This document shows positions 1-9,182 of a stretch of DNA of 64,000 nt, one piece after another; position 1 is the first letter of the stretch; every line of letters starts with the position of its first letter. Both the position numbers and the translations under genes were made by a program. The notes under the pieces are model-generated. The model made no database searches and was not told where the DNA came from. It saw nothing but the letters and a program-made list of their open reading frames with translations. The DNA is from Bin5 sp965116395 (GTDB lineage Bacteria; Chloroflexota; Anaerolineae; Caldilineales; Caldilineaceae), in assembly GCA_965116395.1 (NCBI GenBank), contig OZ220684.1, positions 3,410,001 through 3,474,000 on the forward strand. The letters are read 5' to 3'.

Positions 1-298
1 CGAACTCATGGCAGACTATCCCTCCGGCTTTCGCGTCCAAGAGACCTGGCGGCCTCTGCCTCGCACGCAGCCGCCCACGCTCACCAAACACCTTGCCGAG
101 CAAATCAGCCGCGAATTCGCCCGCGAAGGCAGTTTGGGAATCAATATCCTGCGCTTGGGAGAAGCGTCCAACGATACCGTCGCAGTCGCCGTCGGCGAGG
201 CACTCGCTGAGCCCGCCTTGCTCGCCGCCAAGCACAGGTCCCGCGAAGAAGGCGGCGCTGAAGCCTGGTCGATTACACACATAGGGGAAAGAGCATAA
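1..298 (+). CDS. NAD-dependent epimerase/dehydratase, 3' part (gene starts before the window)
   Basis: The frame is open to the left edge and ends with TAA at 296-298. The visible part resembles the middle and end of an extended short-chain dehydrogenase: a GFRVQETW stretch, then a helix with SREFARE followed by INILRLGE, the pattern seen after the catalytic Tyr-Lys in NAD epimerases (x-E-x-fa-x-e...LRl). The Rossmann GxxGxxG and YxxxK motifs would lie upstream of the window. Its stop overlaps the start of the next epimerase by one base (TAATG), so the two are almost certainly translated together and may form a two-protein sugar-modifying unit. An ATG at 8 could be an internal start but would leave no cofactor site. 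Family assignment is moderately sure; substrate is unknown. Confidence 0.55.
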   Translation, partial: ELMADYPSGFRVQETWRPLPRTQPPTLTKHLAEQISREFAREGSLGINILRLGEASNDTVAVAVGEALAEPALLAAKHRSREEGGAEAWSITHIGERA

Positions 299-1023
299 TG
301 AACGTACTCATTCTCGGCGGCGCAGGCATGCTGGGCCCCTATGTGGCCCGCGAATTAGCGCCCGCCCACAACCTGCGCATTACCGACATCAACCCGCCGC
401 AAGAGGATCTTCCAGGGGAGTTTCTCCTGCTCGACGCCTCCGACCTGGACGGCGTCGTCGCCGCGGCCGCAGGCATGGACGCCATCCTCAATCTTTCCGT
501 CCTTCGCCGCCACCGCCAAACTGCCTGGGATGTCAGCACCCGCGGCTGCTATAACATGATGCAGGCCGCAGTCACCCACGGTATCCGCCGCGTCATCAAC
601 ACCGGGCCGCACTACACCGTCGCCGGACGCCATATCACCGAAATTCATGATTTCGACATCGGCCCCGACATCCCGCCCCAACCAGGGACTAACCTCTACG
701 CTCTGACCAAGTGCATTGGGCTGGAAATCTGTCGCGTATTCACCCAGCATCACGACATCAGCGTACAGCACTACCTGTTCTACAATTTCAAAGACCCGGC
801 GGCAATCCAACCCGGCGAACGCTACGCGCCCTACGTCATCTCCTGGGAAAACGCGGCCGAAGCCTTCACCCTCGGGCTTGAAATCGATCTCGACGCGCTG
901 CCATCCCGCAATGAAGTCTTCTACGTCTTCGCCGACATGCCCCACGGCAAATTCAGCAACGAGAAGGCGAAACGTATCCTCGGCTTCAAACCTCGCCAGG
1001 ACGTGGAGATTCTTTGGAAATAG
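298..1023 (+). CDS. NAD-dependent epimerase/dehydratase family protein
   Basis: A 241-residue protein that starts with a Rossmann nucleotide-binding loop (LILGGAGMLG, residues 4-13), so it should bind NAD(P) and act on a nucleotide sugar or related substrate in the cytoplasm. An acidic residue after the second strand (TDIN, about 29-32) suggests NAD preference. The YALTK stretch (about residues 138-142) fits the YxxxK catalytic pair. At 241 residues it is shorter than usual for the family (about 300-330), with a reduced C-terminal substrate domain. The start ATG overlaps the previous stop by one base, indicating translational coupling. The substrate cannot be told from sequence. Confidence 0.8.
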   Translation: MNVLILGGAGMLGPYVARELAPAHNLRITDINPPQEDLPGEFLLLDASDLDGVVAAAAGMDAILNLSVLRRHRQTAWDVSTRGCYNMMQAAVTHGIRRVINTGPHYTVAGRHITEIHDFDIGPDIPPQPGTNLYALTKCIGLEICRVFTQHHDISVQHYLFYNFKDPAAIQPGERYAPYVISWENAAEAFTLGLEIDLDALPSRNEVFYVFADMPHGKFSNEKAKRILGFKPRQDVEILWK

Positions 1024-1042
1024 AGTGACGTCCAATCGGACA

Positions 1043-1966
1043 CAGATGCAGCAGGCGATAATTGTACAATATCTGTGCAAATATTGGAGGGTCCCTGCGA
1101 AAGAAGACGCAGTTGGTTGCCTTCAATATTCGCCTGTGTACAGCCTGGGGCTCCCCTGCGGACGCAGGTGCAGCCGGTGAAAATTACACATCGACTGTGT
1201 AATTACTGAGAGGTCCCAGCGCAAGAAGATGCGGTCTGGTGCCTTCAATATTCACCTGTGTATAGCCTGAGGCTTCCCTGCGGACGCAAATGCAGCCGGT
1301 GAAAATTGCACATCGACTGTGTAATTCTTGAGGGTGGTCCCAGCGCAGGAAGATGCAGTCTGGTGCCTTCAATATTCGCCTCTGAATAGCCTGAGGCTTC
1401 TCTGCGGACGCAAATGCAGCCGGTGAAAATTGCACATCGACTGTCCAATTATTGAGGGGTCCCAGCGGAAGAAGCGGCAGTCGGTGGCATTCAATATTCA
1501 CCTGTGTATAGGCTGAGGCTTCTCTGCGGACGCAAATGCAGCCGGTGAAAATTGCACATCGACTGTGCAATTATTGAGGGGTTCCCGCGCAAGAAGATGC
1601 AGTCTGTTGCCTTCAATATTCGCCTGTGAATAGCATGAGGCTCCCCTGCGGACGCAAATGCAGCCGGTGAAAAGTGCACATCGACTGTGCAATTTTTGAG
1701 GGGTCCCCGCGCAAGAAGATGCAGTCTGTTGCCTTCAATATTCGCCTGTGTATAGCCTGAGGCTCCCCTGCAGACGCAGGTGCAGCCGGTGAAAAGTGCA
1801 CATCGACTGTGTAATTTTTGGGACGTCCCAGCGCAAGAAGATGTAGTCAGTTGCCTTCAATATTCGCCTGTGTATAGCCTGAGGCTCCCCTGCGGACGCA
1901 GGTGCAACCGGTGAAAATTGCACATCGACTGCATAATTCTTGGGACGTCCCAGAAGAAGTAGATGC
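1043..1966. repeat. Tandem array of about 7.5 copies of a 122-bp unit with a conserved hairpin
   Basis: The word CAGCCGG (or a close variant) recurs at 1049, 1171, 1293, 1417, 1539, 1661, 1783 and 1905, giving a period of 122 bp with one 124-bp unit. The first unit is the most diverged and the last is partial. Each unit holds a hairpin with 9-base arms and a TCGAC loop. In the unit at 1550-1572 the arms are AATTGCACA and TGTGCAATT; in the unit at 1182-1204 they are AATTACACA and TGTGTAATT, a compensated change. The last units carry the palindrome TGGGACGTCCCA (1819-1830, 1941-1952). Minus-strand frames through the array stay open but change frame every unit, because 122 is not a multiple of 3, so it is not coding. 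It fills the gap between the epimerase and rnhB. Confidence 0.9.
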
Positions 1967-1996
1967 AACTCCAAGAACCGCGAACTATGTGGCAAA

Positions 1997-2665
1997 ATGA
2001 CGGAGTTGAGCAAAGAGGAACAGGATCTGAAGAAGCTCTATCCTTCCCTCGATGAGGAGCGAAAACTGTGGCGCGCCGGGTTCGTCCACATTGCCGGTCT
2101 TGACGAAGCCGGACGCGGCGCGCTCGCCGGTCCAGTGGTGGCCGGTGCCGTCGTTCTGCCCGCAAACACCAGGCACGCCGGCCTCTGGGCCGAAGTCCAG
2201 GATAGCAAGCTGTTGTCGCCCCCTCGTCGCGAAGATCTAGCCGTACAAATTCAGGAGCAAGCTGCCGCCTGGTCACTGGGCGAAGCCTCCGCCGCCGAAA
2301 TCGACGCCAGCGGCATCGCACCTGCCACCCGCTTGGCGATGCGCCGCGCTGTCCAAGCACTCTCTCCTGCCCCCGATCATCTGCTGCTCGACTGGGTGCA
2401 GCTCAAGTCACTCAATCTTCCTCAGCAGAGTTTCACCAAGGGCGACCTCAAAATCGTTTCCATCGCCGCCGCCTCCATCCTGGCAAAAGTTCATCGCGAT
2501 CGACTCCTCTGCCAAATGCATGAAGACTATCCGGTCTACGGCTTCCACAGCCACAAAGGCTACGCCGCGCCCTCCCATCTCGCCGCCATCGAAAAATTCG
2601 GTCCCTGCCCGGCCCATCGGCATTCGTTCTCTCCGATGCGCCGCGATCAGGGGCTATTCGGCTAA
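1997..2665 (+). CDS. rnhB: Ribonuclease HII
   Basis: A 222-residue cytoplasmic endonuclease that cleaves the RNA strand of RNA-DNA hybrids and removes single ribonucleotides misincorporated in DNA. Seen directly: the signature GLDEAGRGALAGPVVAGA near the N-terminus with the first catalytic Asp-Glu pair, then DSKLLSPPRRE, then SIAAASILAKVHRDR containing further active-site residues, and a C-terminal HRHSFSPMRR. Length matches the family. I chose ATG 1997 over the longer in-frame TTG at 1940, because the extra 19 residues are read from the tail of the 122-bp repeat array. No strong ribosome binding site is visible. The gene stands alone between the repeat array and a minus-strand helicase. Confidence 0.95.
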   Translation: MTELSKEEQDLKKLYPSLDEERKLWRAGFVHIAGLDEAGRGALAGPVVAGAVVLPANTRHAGLWAEVQDSKLLSPPRREDLAVQIQEQAAAWSLGEASAAEIDASGIAPATRLAMRRAVQALSPAPDHLLLDWVQLKSLNLPQQSFTKGDLKIVSIAAASILAKVHRDRLLCQMHEDYPVYGFHSHKGYAAPSHLAAIEKFGPCPAHRHSFSPMRRDQGLFG

Positions 2666-2681
2666 CTCAGCAGACGATGAC

Positions 2682-2821
2682 GACTAGTGGACCAAGCAAA
2701 TTCTGATGTGGGTTCAAACTGTGCCCTGGAGTTTTCGATTTTATTCCGGCTAGCCGAGCTTCCCGCGTTCGCACTGCGTGGATGTTGCCAAGTGCCTGGA
2801 TAAAGCAAGGATCCACTAGTC
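2682..2821. repeat. Small inverted-repeat-bounded segment, possible MITE or IS relic
   Basis: The intergenic gap between rnhB and the helicase is bounded by GACTAGTGGA (2682-2691) and its exact reverse complement TCCACTAGTC (2812-2821), enclosing about 120 bp without coding capacity. A related word, ACTAGTGGACAAGCAA, recurs near 13413. This fits the ends of a small non-autonomous element, but the inverted repeats are short and no target duplication was identified. Confidence 0.3.
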
Positions 2822-2832
2822 CGCCAGTCATC

Positions 2833-5748
2833 TCAGCGGCCTGTCAACGCAGCCAGCAGCGCTAGAGCAAGCTGTTTCGTTTCCAATAGAGGCCGAGGCT
2901 CCAACCTTGCTCCACTCTGCCCCCCACGTCGAGCCGGCGCGTCTTCCCAAAGCGAGACCTCCTGACCGGAAAAATCTGTAGCTGAGGCAATTGATGCACT
3001 AGCGGAATCCCTCCCTGGTAGCTGCACATCATCCACCAGTAGCACAGGACCCACGCAGGCAGGACATCCGTAGCGGCAACCGCAACTGCGAATTAAGGTT
3101 GCCGCGCCCGACATCAAATCGTCGTGGCGCTCGTACAGCTGGGCGCTGAAGCCGATTCCGGCAGGGATGCGCTCATAGATATAAATGCGCGGAGCAAAAA
3201 GCGGCCCTTGCGTCGCCTGCGAATCATCCGGAGAAGGGAGCGCGACCTGTTCGCCCCCTCCGCTCTCCCGAATGATGGCAACGTCAATGTCTCGCCGGTC
3301 ACACATCAAATGCAGGGGGGCCAGATTGCCCAGCGCGTAGGCAACCCCATCCATGCCTGTTCGCGCGCGCACGCCCGCCTCCAGGCGGTGATGACAGCGA
3401 CGGCATAACAAGACGAGATTGTTCAGCTGGTTGGCCTCCCGGTCATTTCGATTTAGGCCCGGAACATACCCAAAAACGCGGAATGGCACCCGGTGGTGCA
3501 CATCGTGCTGTCGGTTGCCAGTCTCCTTAGCGCCGCATTCAGAACAGCGGAAGCCGTCTCGAGCGCGCGTCTTGGCGCGCTGGTCCTGCCAATCAGGACC
3601 GTAGTCATTTGGCAAATCCCGCCAGTCGTCCGTTTCCATCAGCGCAATCTGCGCATCAGCGGTCACCTCCAGCCAGTAGCCGGCCGTGTCCAGTGTAGTC
3701 GGCGGGTAGTCAAGCGGCAGTATGCCGAGATTCTCATGGGTGAAGCGTCGCACACGTCGGTACTGTGTCACCTGTGAGGTCACGAACAGTTCCCCGTAAC
3801 CAACCTCTGCGCCGCTGCTCACGCGGCTCTCCTGCACCGACAGCACTTCAATATCGGTTTCCGTGCTGGCCTCCGTGTAATATTCCACCTCGGCAGGCCA
3901 CACCCAGGCCAACTTTTCGTCCAGGTCCAGCCGTTCCACCAGATAGCTACGGCCCTCGTGCATGTAGACAGCCCCTTCATGCACCTGTAACGGCGCGCTC
4001 GCCGCGTCAACCTCTCCTATGACCTCAAACCGGACATCCTCCTGGCTGCGGTTCAGAGCCGCGTCTGAAGCCTGCCGCATCCCCGAACCCTCGTGTCGAG
4101 CGCCGTACCTTGAAACAAAAGCCCTGTCCGATGCCCCCGCCTGCACCACAACCGGATCGCCGCTGATGCTGCGCAGGCCGAACTGGCGAGAGGGATAGCC
4201 GTCTCCGCTCCACAGGAAGCGAGTGCCGTACTGCTGCACGCTCTCCTCTTCGCGAAGCAGTTCGAGAACCTCGGCCGTGTGGGGAGACAGCCCAAACTGT
4301 TCCCCCTCCACAAATGGCAGCTCAAAGGCGGCGCAGCGCATCTGGTCCACCAGCAGCATCAGATTGTCCGCGTTGGCAAAAGCGCGTTCCGGTGATTGTC
4401 GCAGCAGATACTGCGGCTGGTTGACGATATACTGATCGAGCGCACCCGCCGTTGCCACCAGCACCGCCACAGACTCTCCCGTCGTTCGACCGACCCGGCC
4501 CCACTGCTGCCACGCGGCCGCAATCGTGCCCGGGTAGCCGCAAATCACCGCCGCCTCCAACTGCCCGATGTCGATGCCCAGCTCCAACGCATTGGTCGCA
4601 ACCACGCCCCGCACCGTCCCTCCCCGCAGACCCGCTTCGATCTGGCGTCGTTCCTGCGGAAGATAACCGCCGCGATAGCCGCGCACCGCCAGGCGAGCGA
4701 ACTGTGGGACATTCTCTTGATCCTCGCCATCGTTACTTTGCAGCCGTTCCCGAATATAGCTAAGCAGGAGTTCGACCGTCAGCCGGGCGCGGCCGAAGAC
4801 GATCGTCTGCAGTCCGCCCCGGAGAAAGCGGACTGCTATGTCCTGGGATTCCAGTACGCTGCTGCGGCGTAGGCCTTGAATCGGATCGTACAGGGGCGGC
4901 GCGTACAGCAGGATATGCTTTCTGCCCTGCGGCGCGCCGTTACCGTCGATCACCCGCACCGGGCGTTCGCTGAGACTCTCTGCCAGTTGACTGGGATTGG
5001 CAATTGTCGCGCTGGTAAGCAGGAACTGGGGGCGGCCGCCATAGTGGCCTGCAACCCGCCGCAGCCGGCGCAAGACATTCGCCACGTGGCTGCCAAAAAC
5101 GCCGCGATAGCTGTGCATCTCGTCGATGATGACGTAGCGCAGACCCGCCAGAAAACGCTCCCAGTCGCCGTGATGGGGCAGTATGGCGGCGTGAAGCATG
5201 TCCGGGTTGGTCAGAAGCAGCCTGGCATTCTGTCGGATCGGTCGGCGCTGGGCGGCAGGAGTATCTCCGTCATAGGCAGCGACGATGTGGTCAGGCGGGG
5301 AACTGGCGTTTCCTGCCGGTTGTTTCTCTGCAAGTTGATTTTCAGCAAAAGTGCTTGTACCGGCTATCTCCGATATCCAGTCCCGGATCTCCGCCAGCTG
5401 ATCGTGGGCAAGGGCTTTGGTGGGGAAGAGGAAGAGTGCTGTTGCTTCCGCGTCGTTGAGCAGTGCCTGCAGGACAGGCAACATGTAGCACAGCGTCTTA
5501 CCGCTGGCCGTCGGCGTAACCACAGCGATCGAGGGGTGGCCGCCCAAAGCAAGGCTAACAGCATCTCCTTGGTGGCTGTAGAGCCGCTCAATCCCGCGAC
5601 GATGAAGCGCCCCTGTCAGCGCTGGATGAAGGTCGGTCGGTATCTCCACAAGCTTGCCGGGGCGGGCCGGTAACGTCTCCCAGGCGGTGACGTTGGCCAT
5701 AAATCCTGTATCTCGGCGCAGGTTGGAGATGACATCCCCGATGCTCAT
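2833..5748 (-). CDS. DEAD/DEAH-box helicase (MrfA/YprA-like) with an internal HNH domain and C-terminal DUF1998 cysteine cluster
   Basis: A 971-residue ATP-dependent helicase, probably in DNA repair; MrfA of Bacillus, the family model, acts in mitomycin-lesion repair. Visible motifs: Walker A PTASGKT (79-85), DEMH box (209-212), SAT (246-248), ATNALELGIDIG (motif V) and QQWGRVGR (motif VI). The C-terminus carries CGCRYGCPAC (about 888-897), typical of the DUF1998/MZB metal site. Between them, at about residues 720-790, is an HNH-nuclease-like block: CSECG, then DVHHRVPF, then NNLVLLCRRCHHRLE. This is unusual for the family and makes the protein much longer than the roughly 750-residue Bacillus homologue. 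I prefer ATG 5748; an in-frame ATG at 5793 with GGGAGG directly against it would add 15 residues. Confidence 0.88.
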   Translation of the reverse strand: MSIGDVISNLRRDTGFMANVTAWETLPARPGKLVEIPTDLHPALTGALHRRGIERLYSHQGDAVSLALGGHPSIAVVTPTASGKTLCYMLPVLQALLNDAEATALFLFPTKALAHDQLAEIRDWISEIAGTSTFAENQLAEKQPAGNASSPPDHIVAAYDGDTPAAQRRPIRQNARLLLTNPDMLHAAILPHHGDWERFLAGLRYVIIDEMHSYRGVFGSHVANVLRRLRRVAGHYGGRPQFLLTSATIANPSQLAESLSERPVRVIDGNGAPQGRKHILLYAPPLYDPIQGLRRSSVLESQDIAVRFLRGGLQTIVFGRARLTVELLLSYIRERLQSNDGEDQENVPQFARLAVRGYRGGYLPQERRQIEAGLRGGTVRGVVATNALELGIDIGQLEAAVICGYPGTIAAAWQQWGRVGRTTGESVAVLVATAGALDQYIVNQPQYLLRQSPERAFANADNLMLLVDQMRCAAFELPFVEGEQFGLSPHTAEVLELLREEESVQQYGTRFLWSGDGYPSRQFGLRSISGDPVVVQAGASDRAFVSRYGARHEGSGMRQASDAALNRSQEDVRFEVIGEVDAASAPLQVHEGAVYMHEGRSYLVERLDLDEKLAWVWPAEVEYYTEASTETDIEVLSVQESRVSSGAEVGYGELFVTSQVTQYRRVRRFTHENLGILPLDYPPTTLDTAGYWLEVTADAQIALMETDDWRDLPNDYGPDWQDQRAKTRARDGFRCSECGAKETGNRQHDVHHRVPFRVFGYVPGLNRNDREANQLNNLVLLCRRCHHRLEAGVRARTGMDGVAYALGNLAPLHLMCDRRDIDVAIIRESGGGEQVALPSPDDSQATQGPLFAPRIYIYERIPAGIGFSAQLYERHDDLMSGAATLIRSCGCRYGCPACVGPVLLVDDVQLPGRDSASASIASATDFSGQEVSLWEDAPARRGGQSGARLEPRPLLETKQLALALLAALTGR

Positions 5749-5802
5749 AATTGTGGCTGCTGGACGGTTACTGGTAAAGCAGATACCAGCCATCCTCCCG
5801 CG

Positions 5803-6468
5803 CTAAACTCCCGTGATTCTGATTCCGCTGCCCTTAACCTTGTTGCGGATGTTTATGCCGATGAGGAGGGCCGTCAAGCCTTCGCTTACGCTGCTGTTTA
5901 CAAGAGGGCCGGCGTCGATGCCACGCATTCCCGCAGCTTGTGCCAGTTCGATCGAGGTCTGCTTGGCCGCTTTGTCGTCGCCCGTTATGAGGATATCGCA
6001 GTCGACAGTGTGGTCCAGATCTTTCAGATGCGTTGCGCTGATATTCTGGAACGCAGCCACCACGCGTGCACCGTCTCCCAACAGCGTCTGTGCCTCTTCG
6101 GCCGCCGACCCGCCCGGCGGACGCCAAACCTGGCTTACCCGCGGCGGCTTCAGCGGAACGACGACGCTGACTACTGTCTTGCCCTGGCAGCCTTCCCGAA
6201 TCTGTTCAATGATTCCGGCTTGGGAGTCGTATGGGACGCTGAGGATGACCACATCCGCGGCAACAGCTGCGGCCGCGTTGGTATCGCCGCCGATGCGCGT
6301 CGAGTTGTTGGCAGGCAAGAGCGAAGCCAGCTCTTCAGCAGCGGCGCCAGCTCTCTCCCGGCTGCGACTTCCTATCAGAACCGGATAGCCAGCCGCTGCC
6401 CAGCGCAAAGCCAGACCTGAACCTTCTTCGCCAGTACCCCCAATTACGGCCAACGTTGGACCGTTCAT
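5803..6468 (-). CDS. npdG: NADPH-dependent F420 reductase (F420:NADP oxidoreductase)
   Basis: A 221-residue cytoplasmic enzyme expected to move hydride between NADP(H) and coenzyme F420, linking F420-dependent enzymes to the NADP pool. The N-terminus has the Rossmann loop VIGGTGEEGSGLALRWA followed by IGSRSRERA, whose Arg/Ser residues fit binding of the NADP 2'-phosphate. ADVVILSVPYDS and VVSVVVPLKPPR are further family-typical stretches, and the C-terminus SVSEGLTALLIGINI matches the F420 side. Length is normal. ATG 6468 is preceded by AGAGGAAA at good spacing, so I chose it over an upstream extension to 6492. It lies 39 bp downstream of the SsnA gene on the same strand, a likely operon. Confidence 0.9.
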   Translation of the reverse strand: MNGPTLAVIGGTGEEGSGLALRWAAAGYPVLIGSRSRERAGAAAEELASLLPANNSTRIGGDTNAAAAVAADVVILSVPYDSQAGIIEQIREGCQGKTVVSVVVPLKPPRVSQVWRPPGGSAAEEAQTLLGDGARVVAAFQNISATHLKDLDHTVDCDILITGDDKAAKQTSIELAQAAGMRGIDAGPLVNSSVSEGLTALLIGINIRNKVKGSGIRITGV

Positions 6469-6507
6469 CGCGATTTCCTCTCTCTTGGGCAAAAGCGGCT
6501 GCCTGCA

Positions 6508-7833
6508 CTATTGCCAGAATCTTTCCCACGTCTCCTGCGCGCGTTCTCGGCTGCGGGCAGCAATCACCGCCTCGTCCACGGTGAGCAACTCCCGATCTCG
6601 CATCAGGGTCTGACCGTGGCAGATTGTGCTGTGTACATGGCCGCCGCTGATGCCAAACAGGATATGCCAGGGCAGATTGTCGCTGTGCAGGGGCGTCGTC
6701 GGATAGTAGTCGAGCAGAATGAGGTCGGCAAACGCGCCTGGCGTTAGAATGCCAACCGGCTTTTCGAAAAAGGAGTCTGCCAATCTGCGGTTGTTGTAGA
6801 CCGCCATCTCTACAACTTTATCCGCGCCGAGCGTGCGAGGATCTCCACTGTTCACTTTGTGCAGCTGGTCCGTCACTTTCATCTCTGCGAACATATCATT
6901 GCTGAACCCGTCATTGCCGAGGCAAACCGGCATTTCTCCCCGCAGCATCGCCGGCACATTGGCCGCGCCCACCGCATTGTTCATGTTCGAGCGCGGTTGA
7001 TGCGATACGTACGTCTCCGATTCCTTCAGTAGAGACATCTCCCAAGCGTCGATATGTATGCAATGTGCCAGGATGCTTTCGGGCCCGGTGATGCCAAAAC
7101 TGTGCAATCTTTCGACCGTGCGCTTACCGCTGCGGCTCAGGCTGTCCCAGGCATCCGCCTGGTGTTCTGCCGCGTGAACATGGAAACGATCGCTCTCCGC
7201 GCGACAGGCTTCCAGCGTTTCATCGGAGAGTGTCATGCTGGCGTGAAGGCCGAAAGTTGCCGCGACCCGCTCCGCCAGCGGCGAACCGCGCAAGGCCGCG
7301 GCAAAACGAATGTTTTCGCGGATGCCTGCCTGCGCCGCAGCCGGACCGTCCCGGTCCGTAACTTCGTAACAGAGCGCCGAACGCAGCCCGCTGGCTTCCA
7401 CCGCTTCCGCTATTGCGTCCAGGCTGCCGTCGATCGCATTTTGGCTGGCATGGTGGTCGATCAGCGTGGTTGTACCATTACGGATCGCGTCCACCAGGCA
7501 AACTTCGGCTGAACTCTGCACGCCGCCCAAATCCAGCGAGCGATCCAGGGGCCACCACAGTTTCTGCAGAATCTCCGGAAAATCTTTGGCCGGCTCCCCG
7601 GGAATGTACATCCCCCTGGCAAATGCGCCGTAGAAGTGCGTGTGTGCGCAAATCATGCCCGGCATCAACAGCTTGCCCTGCGCGTCCCAACGTTCAGCAT
7701 CGGGATAGCTGTTCAGCAAGGTACGGCTCTCGCCGACAGCGACAATTTCATCGCCGCGCAAATAGACACCGCCGTCCGGCAAAACGTTGTTCGTGTCGTC
7801 AAATGTGATAACGTTCGCGTTGTGGATTAGCAT
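6508..7833 (-). CDS. ssnA: SsnA-type amidohydrolase (metal-dependent aminohydrolase)
   Basis: A 441-residue amidohydrolase-superfamily TIM barrel, probably a deaminase or hydrolase of a purine- or pyrimidine-like ring. Seen: the metal-binding GMICAHTHFYGAFARGM, then TTLIDHHAS, an HVHAAEH strand, LAHCIHID with a further metal His, and LGNDGFSNDM with the catalytic Asp. The FARGM and WWPLDR stretches are typical of the SsnA branch rather than TrzN/AtzA relatives. True substrate is not established for the family. The start is ATG 7833 or in-frame TTG 7839; GGAGGAGA upstream suits the TTG spacing slightly better. Upstream member of a pair with npdG, and divergent from the epimerase that follows. 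Confidence 0.85.
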   Translation of the reverse strand: MLIHNANVITFDDTNNVLPDGGVYLRGDEIVAVGESRTLLNSYPDAERWDAQGKLLMPGMICAHTHFYGAFARGMYIPGEPAKDFPEILQKLWWPLDRSLDLGGVQSSAEVCLVDAIRNGTTTLIDHHASQNAIDGSLDAIAEAVEASGLRSALCYEVTDRDGPAAAQAGIRENIRFAAALRGSPLAERVAATFGLHASMTLSDETLEACRAESDRFHVHAAEHQADAWDSLSRSGKRTVERLHSFGITGPESILAHCIHIDAWEMSLLKESETYVSHQPRSNMNNAVGAANVPAMLRGEMPVCLGNDGFSNDMFAEMKVTDQLHKVNSGDPRTLGADKVVEMAVYNNRRLADSFFEKPVGILTPGAFADLILLDYYPTTPLHSDNLPWHILFGISGGHVHSTICHGQTLMRDRELLTVDEAVIAARSRERAQETWERFWQ

Positions 7834-8141
7834 TCCCAACCCGTCTCCTCCTGCAGTGAATGGCAAATGGTGGGAAAGTTGTCAGTGAGGCGGTTCGCCG
7901 CGAGCCACCAAATTTTGAAGTATACGGCTGCCGCCTGGAAAAGCCAATGCCGAGAAGCGCTTGTCGTCATTTCCCGGTAGGGCTGACGACGGCAGGTGAT
8001 GTCCTGGACGGACTGCGCACACGCGCGGCACTGGCCGCGGGCCATGTCGGCATTCCCGCGCCGCTGGCAGGATTTTTGCATTCCGCGCGAACTCCTTATA
8101 CTGAAAATCCTGAATCAGAAGTATCCTTAGAGGAGCGCTGC

Positions 8142-9134
8142 GTGAAAATACTGGTTACGGGCGGAGCGGGATTTATAGGCAGCCACATCTTGCACTGGCT
8201 GCTCAAGGCCGGCCACGATGTCGTTATTGCCGACAGTCTGCGAACCGGCAAACGGACCAATGTCCCTGCCGATGTGCCGCTCTATGATGTCGATATTCGC
8301 GATCAGGCCGGTCTGGCAGAGCTGTTTGCAGTGGAACGTCCACAGGGAGTTGTGCATCAGGCAGCCCTTGCGAATGTGCGCGAGAGCATGGAGGATCCCA
8401 TCACCTATGCCGAAGTCAACATAATCGGCACATTGCACCTGCTTGAACTGGTGAAAGAGTACAATTGCTCCAAGTTCGTTTTTGCCAGCACCGGCGGCGC
8501 TGTCTACGGAGAAGGCGAACCGCGGGAAGAGTGCCTGGACGAGAGCAAGATTAGCGACCACGCGGCACCCCGTTCCCCAATTCTGCCCTTCACTGAAGAG
8601 AGCCGTCCACAACCCAAAGACAATTACGGCGCAAACAAGCTCAGTTGCGAGCATTACATCGAGCTATATAGTCAGAACTACGGCCTGCCTTATGTCATCC
8701 TTCGTTACGCAAACGTCTACGGCCCGCGGCAGGATGTCAAGGGCGAGGCCGGTGTCGTCGCCATCTTCGCCGGCGCGATGTTGGCCGATCAGGCGACCTA
8801 CATCACCGGCGATGGCGCCCAAAGGCGAGACTTCGTCTACGTTGACGATGTCGCCAGGGCCAACGTTCTGGCGCTGGCCTGCGATGTGAACGGCACCTAC
8901 AATGTGGGCACAGGCCGTCCTACGGACATCAACACCGTCTATCGACTGCTTGCAGAACAGACCGGCTATGGCCAAACGCCCTCCCATATGCCCCGCCCAG
9001 CTGGCGAAGTGCGGGCTACCTGGTTGGACTGTTCGAAGGCAGGGCAGGAACTGGGTTGGGAAGCTGATGTCGACCTCAAGGAAGGGTTGCGCCGTACCGT
9101 AGAGTGGGCCAGAGCGTCTGCAGCCAACGGCTAG
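8142..9134 (+). CDS. NAD-dependent sugar-nucleotide epimerase (UDP-glucose 4-epimerase-like)
   Basis: A 330-residue extended short-chain dehydrogenase. The N-terminal GGAGFIGSH binds NAD, ASTGGAVYGE carries the catalytic Ser/Thr region, and YGANKLSCE gives the YxxxK pair. RYANVYGPRQ and GDGAQRRDFVYVDDVA are the substrate-side motifs of GalE-like UDP-sugar 4-epimerases. I chose GTG 8142 because AGAGGAG lies just upstream; the open frame extends to 7860, but that part runs through the region divergent with ssnA and has no family similarity. It is followed 48 bp later by a glycosyltransferase on the same strand, so the pair probably makes and transfers a sugar for a surface glycan. The exact sugar is not determinable. 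Confidence 0.88.
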   Translation: MKILVTGGAGFIGSHILHWLLKAGHDVVIADSLRTGKRTNVPADVPLYDVDIRDQAGLAELFAVERPQGVVHQAALANVRESMEDPITYAEVNIIGTLHLLELVKEYNCSKFVFASTGGAVYGEGEPREECLDESKISDHAAPRSPILPFTEESRPQPKDNYGANKLSCEHYIELYSQNYGLPYVILRYANVYGPRQDVKGEAGVVAIFAGAMLADQATYITGDGAQRRDFVYVDDVARANVLALACDVNGTYNVGTGRPTDINTVYRLLAEQTGYGQTPSHMPRPAGEVRATWLDCSKAGQELGWEADVDLKEGLRRTVEWARASAANG

Positions 9135-9182
9135 GCCACTGCGCATGCGGCCTTGTTTCCCCCACCGATTTCTGGTATTGCC

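Noticed and set aside
8..298. Complete small gene starting at ATG 8
   Set aside because: The frame is open to the left edge, and the content fits the end of a longer epimerase.
1043..1966. CRISPR array
   Set aside because: Units are 122 bp, repeat over their full length and have no unique spacers.
1184..2013. Protein genes on the minus strand through the repeat array
   Set aside because: The frames only reflect the repeats; the phase changes each unit, and they lack ribosome binding sites.
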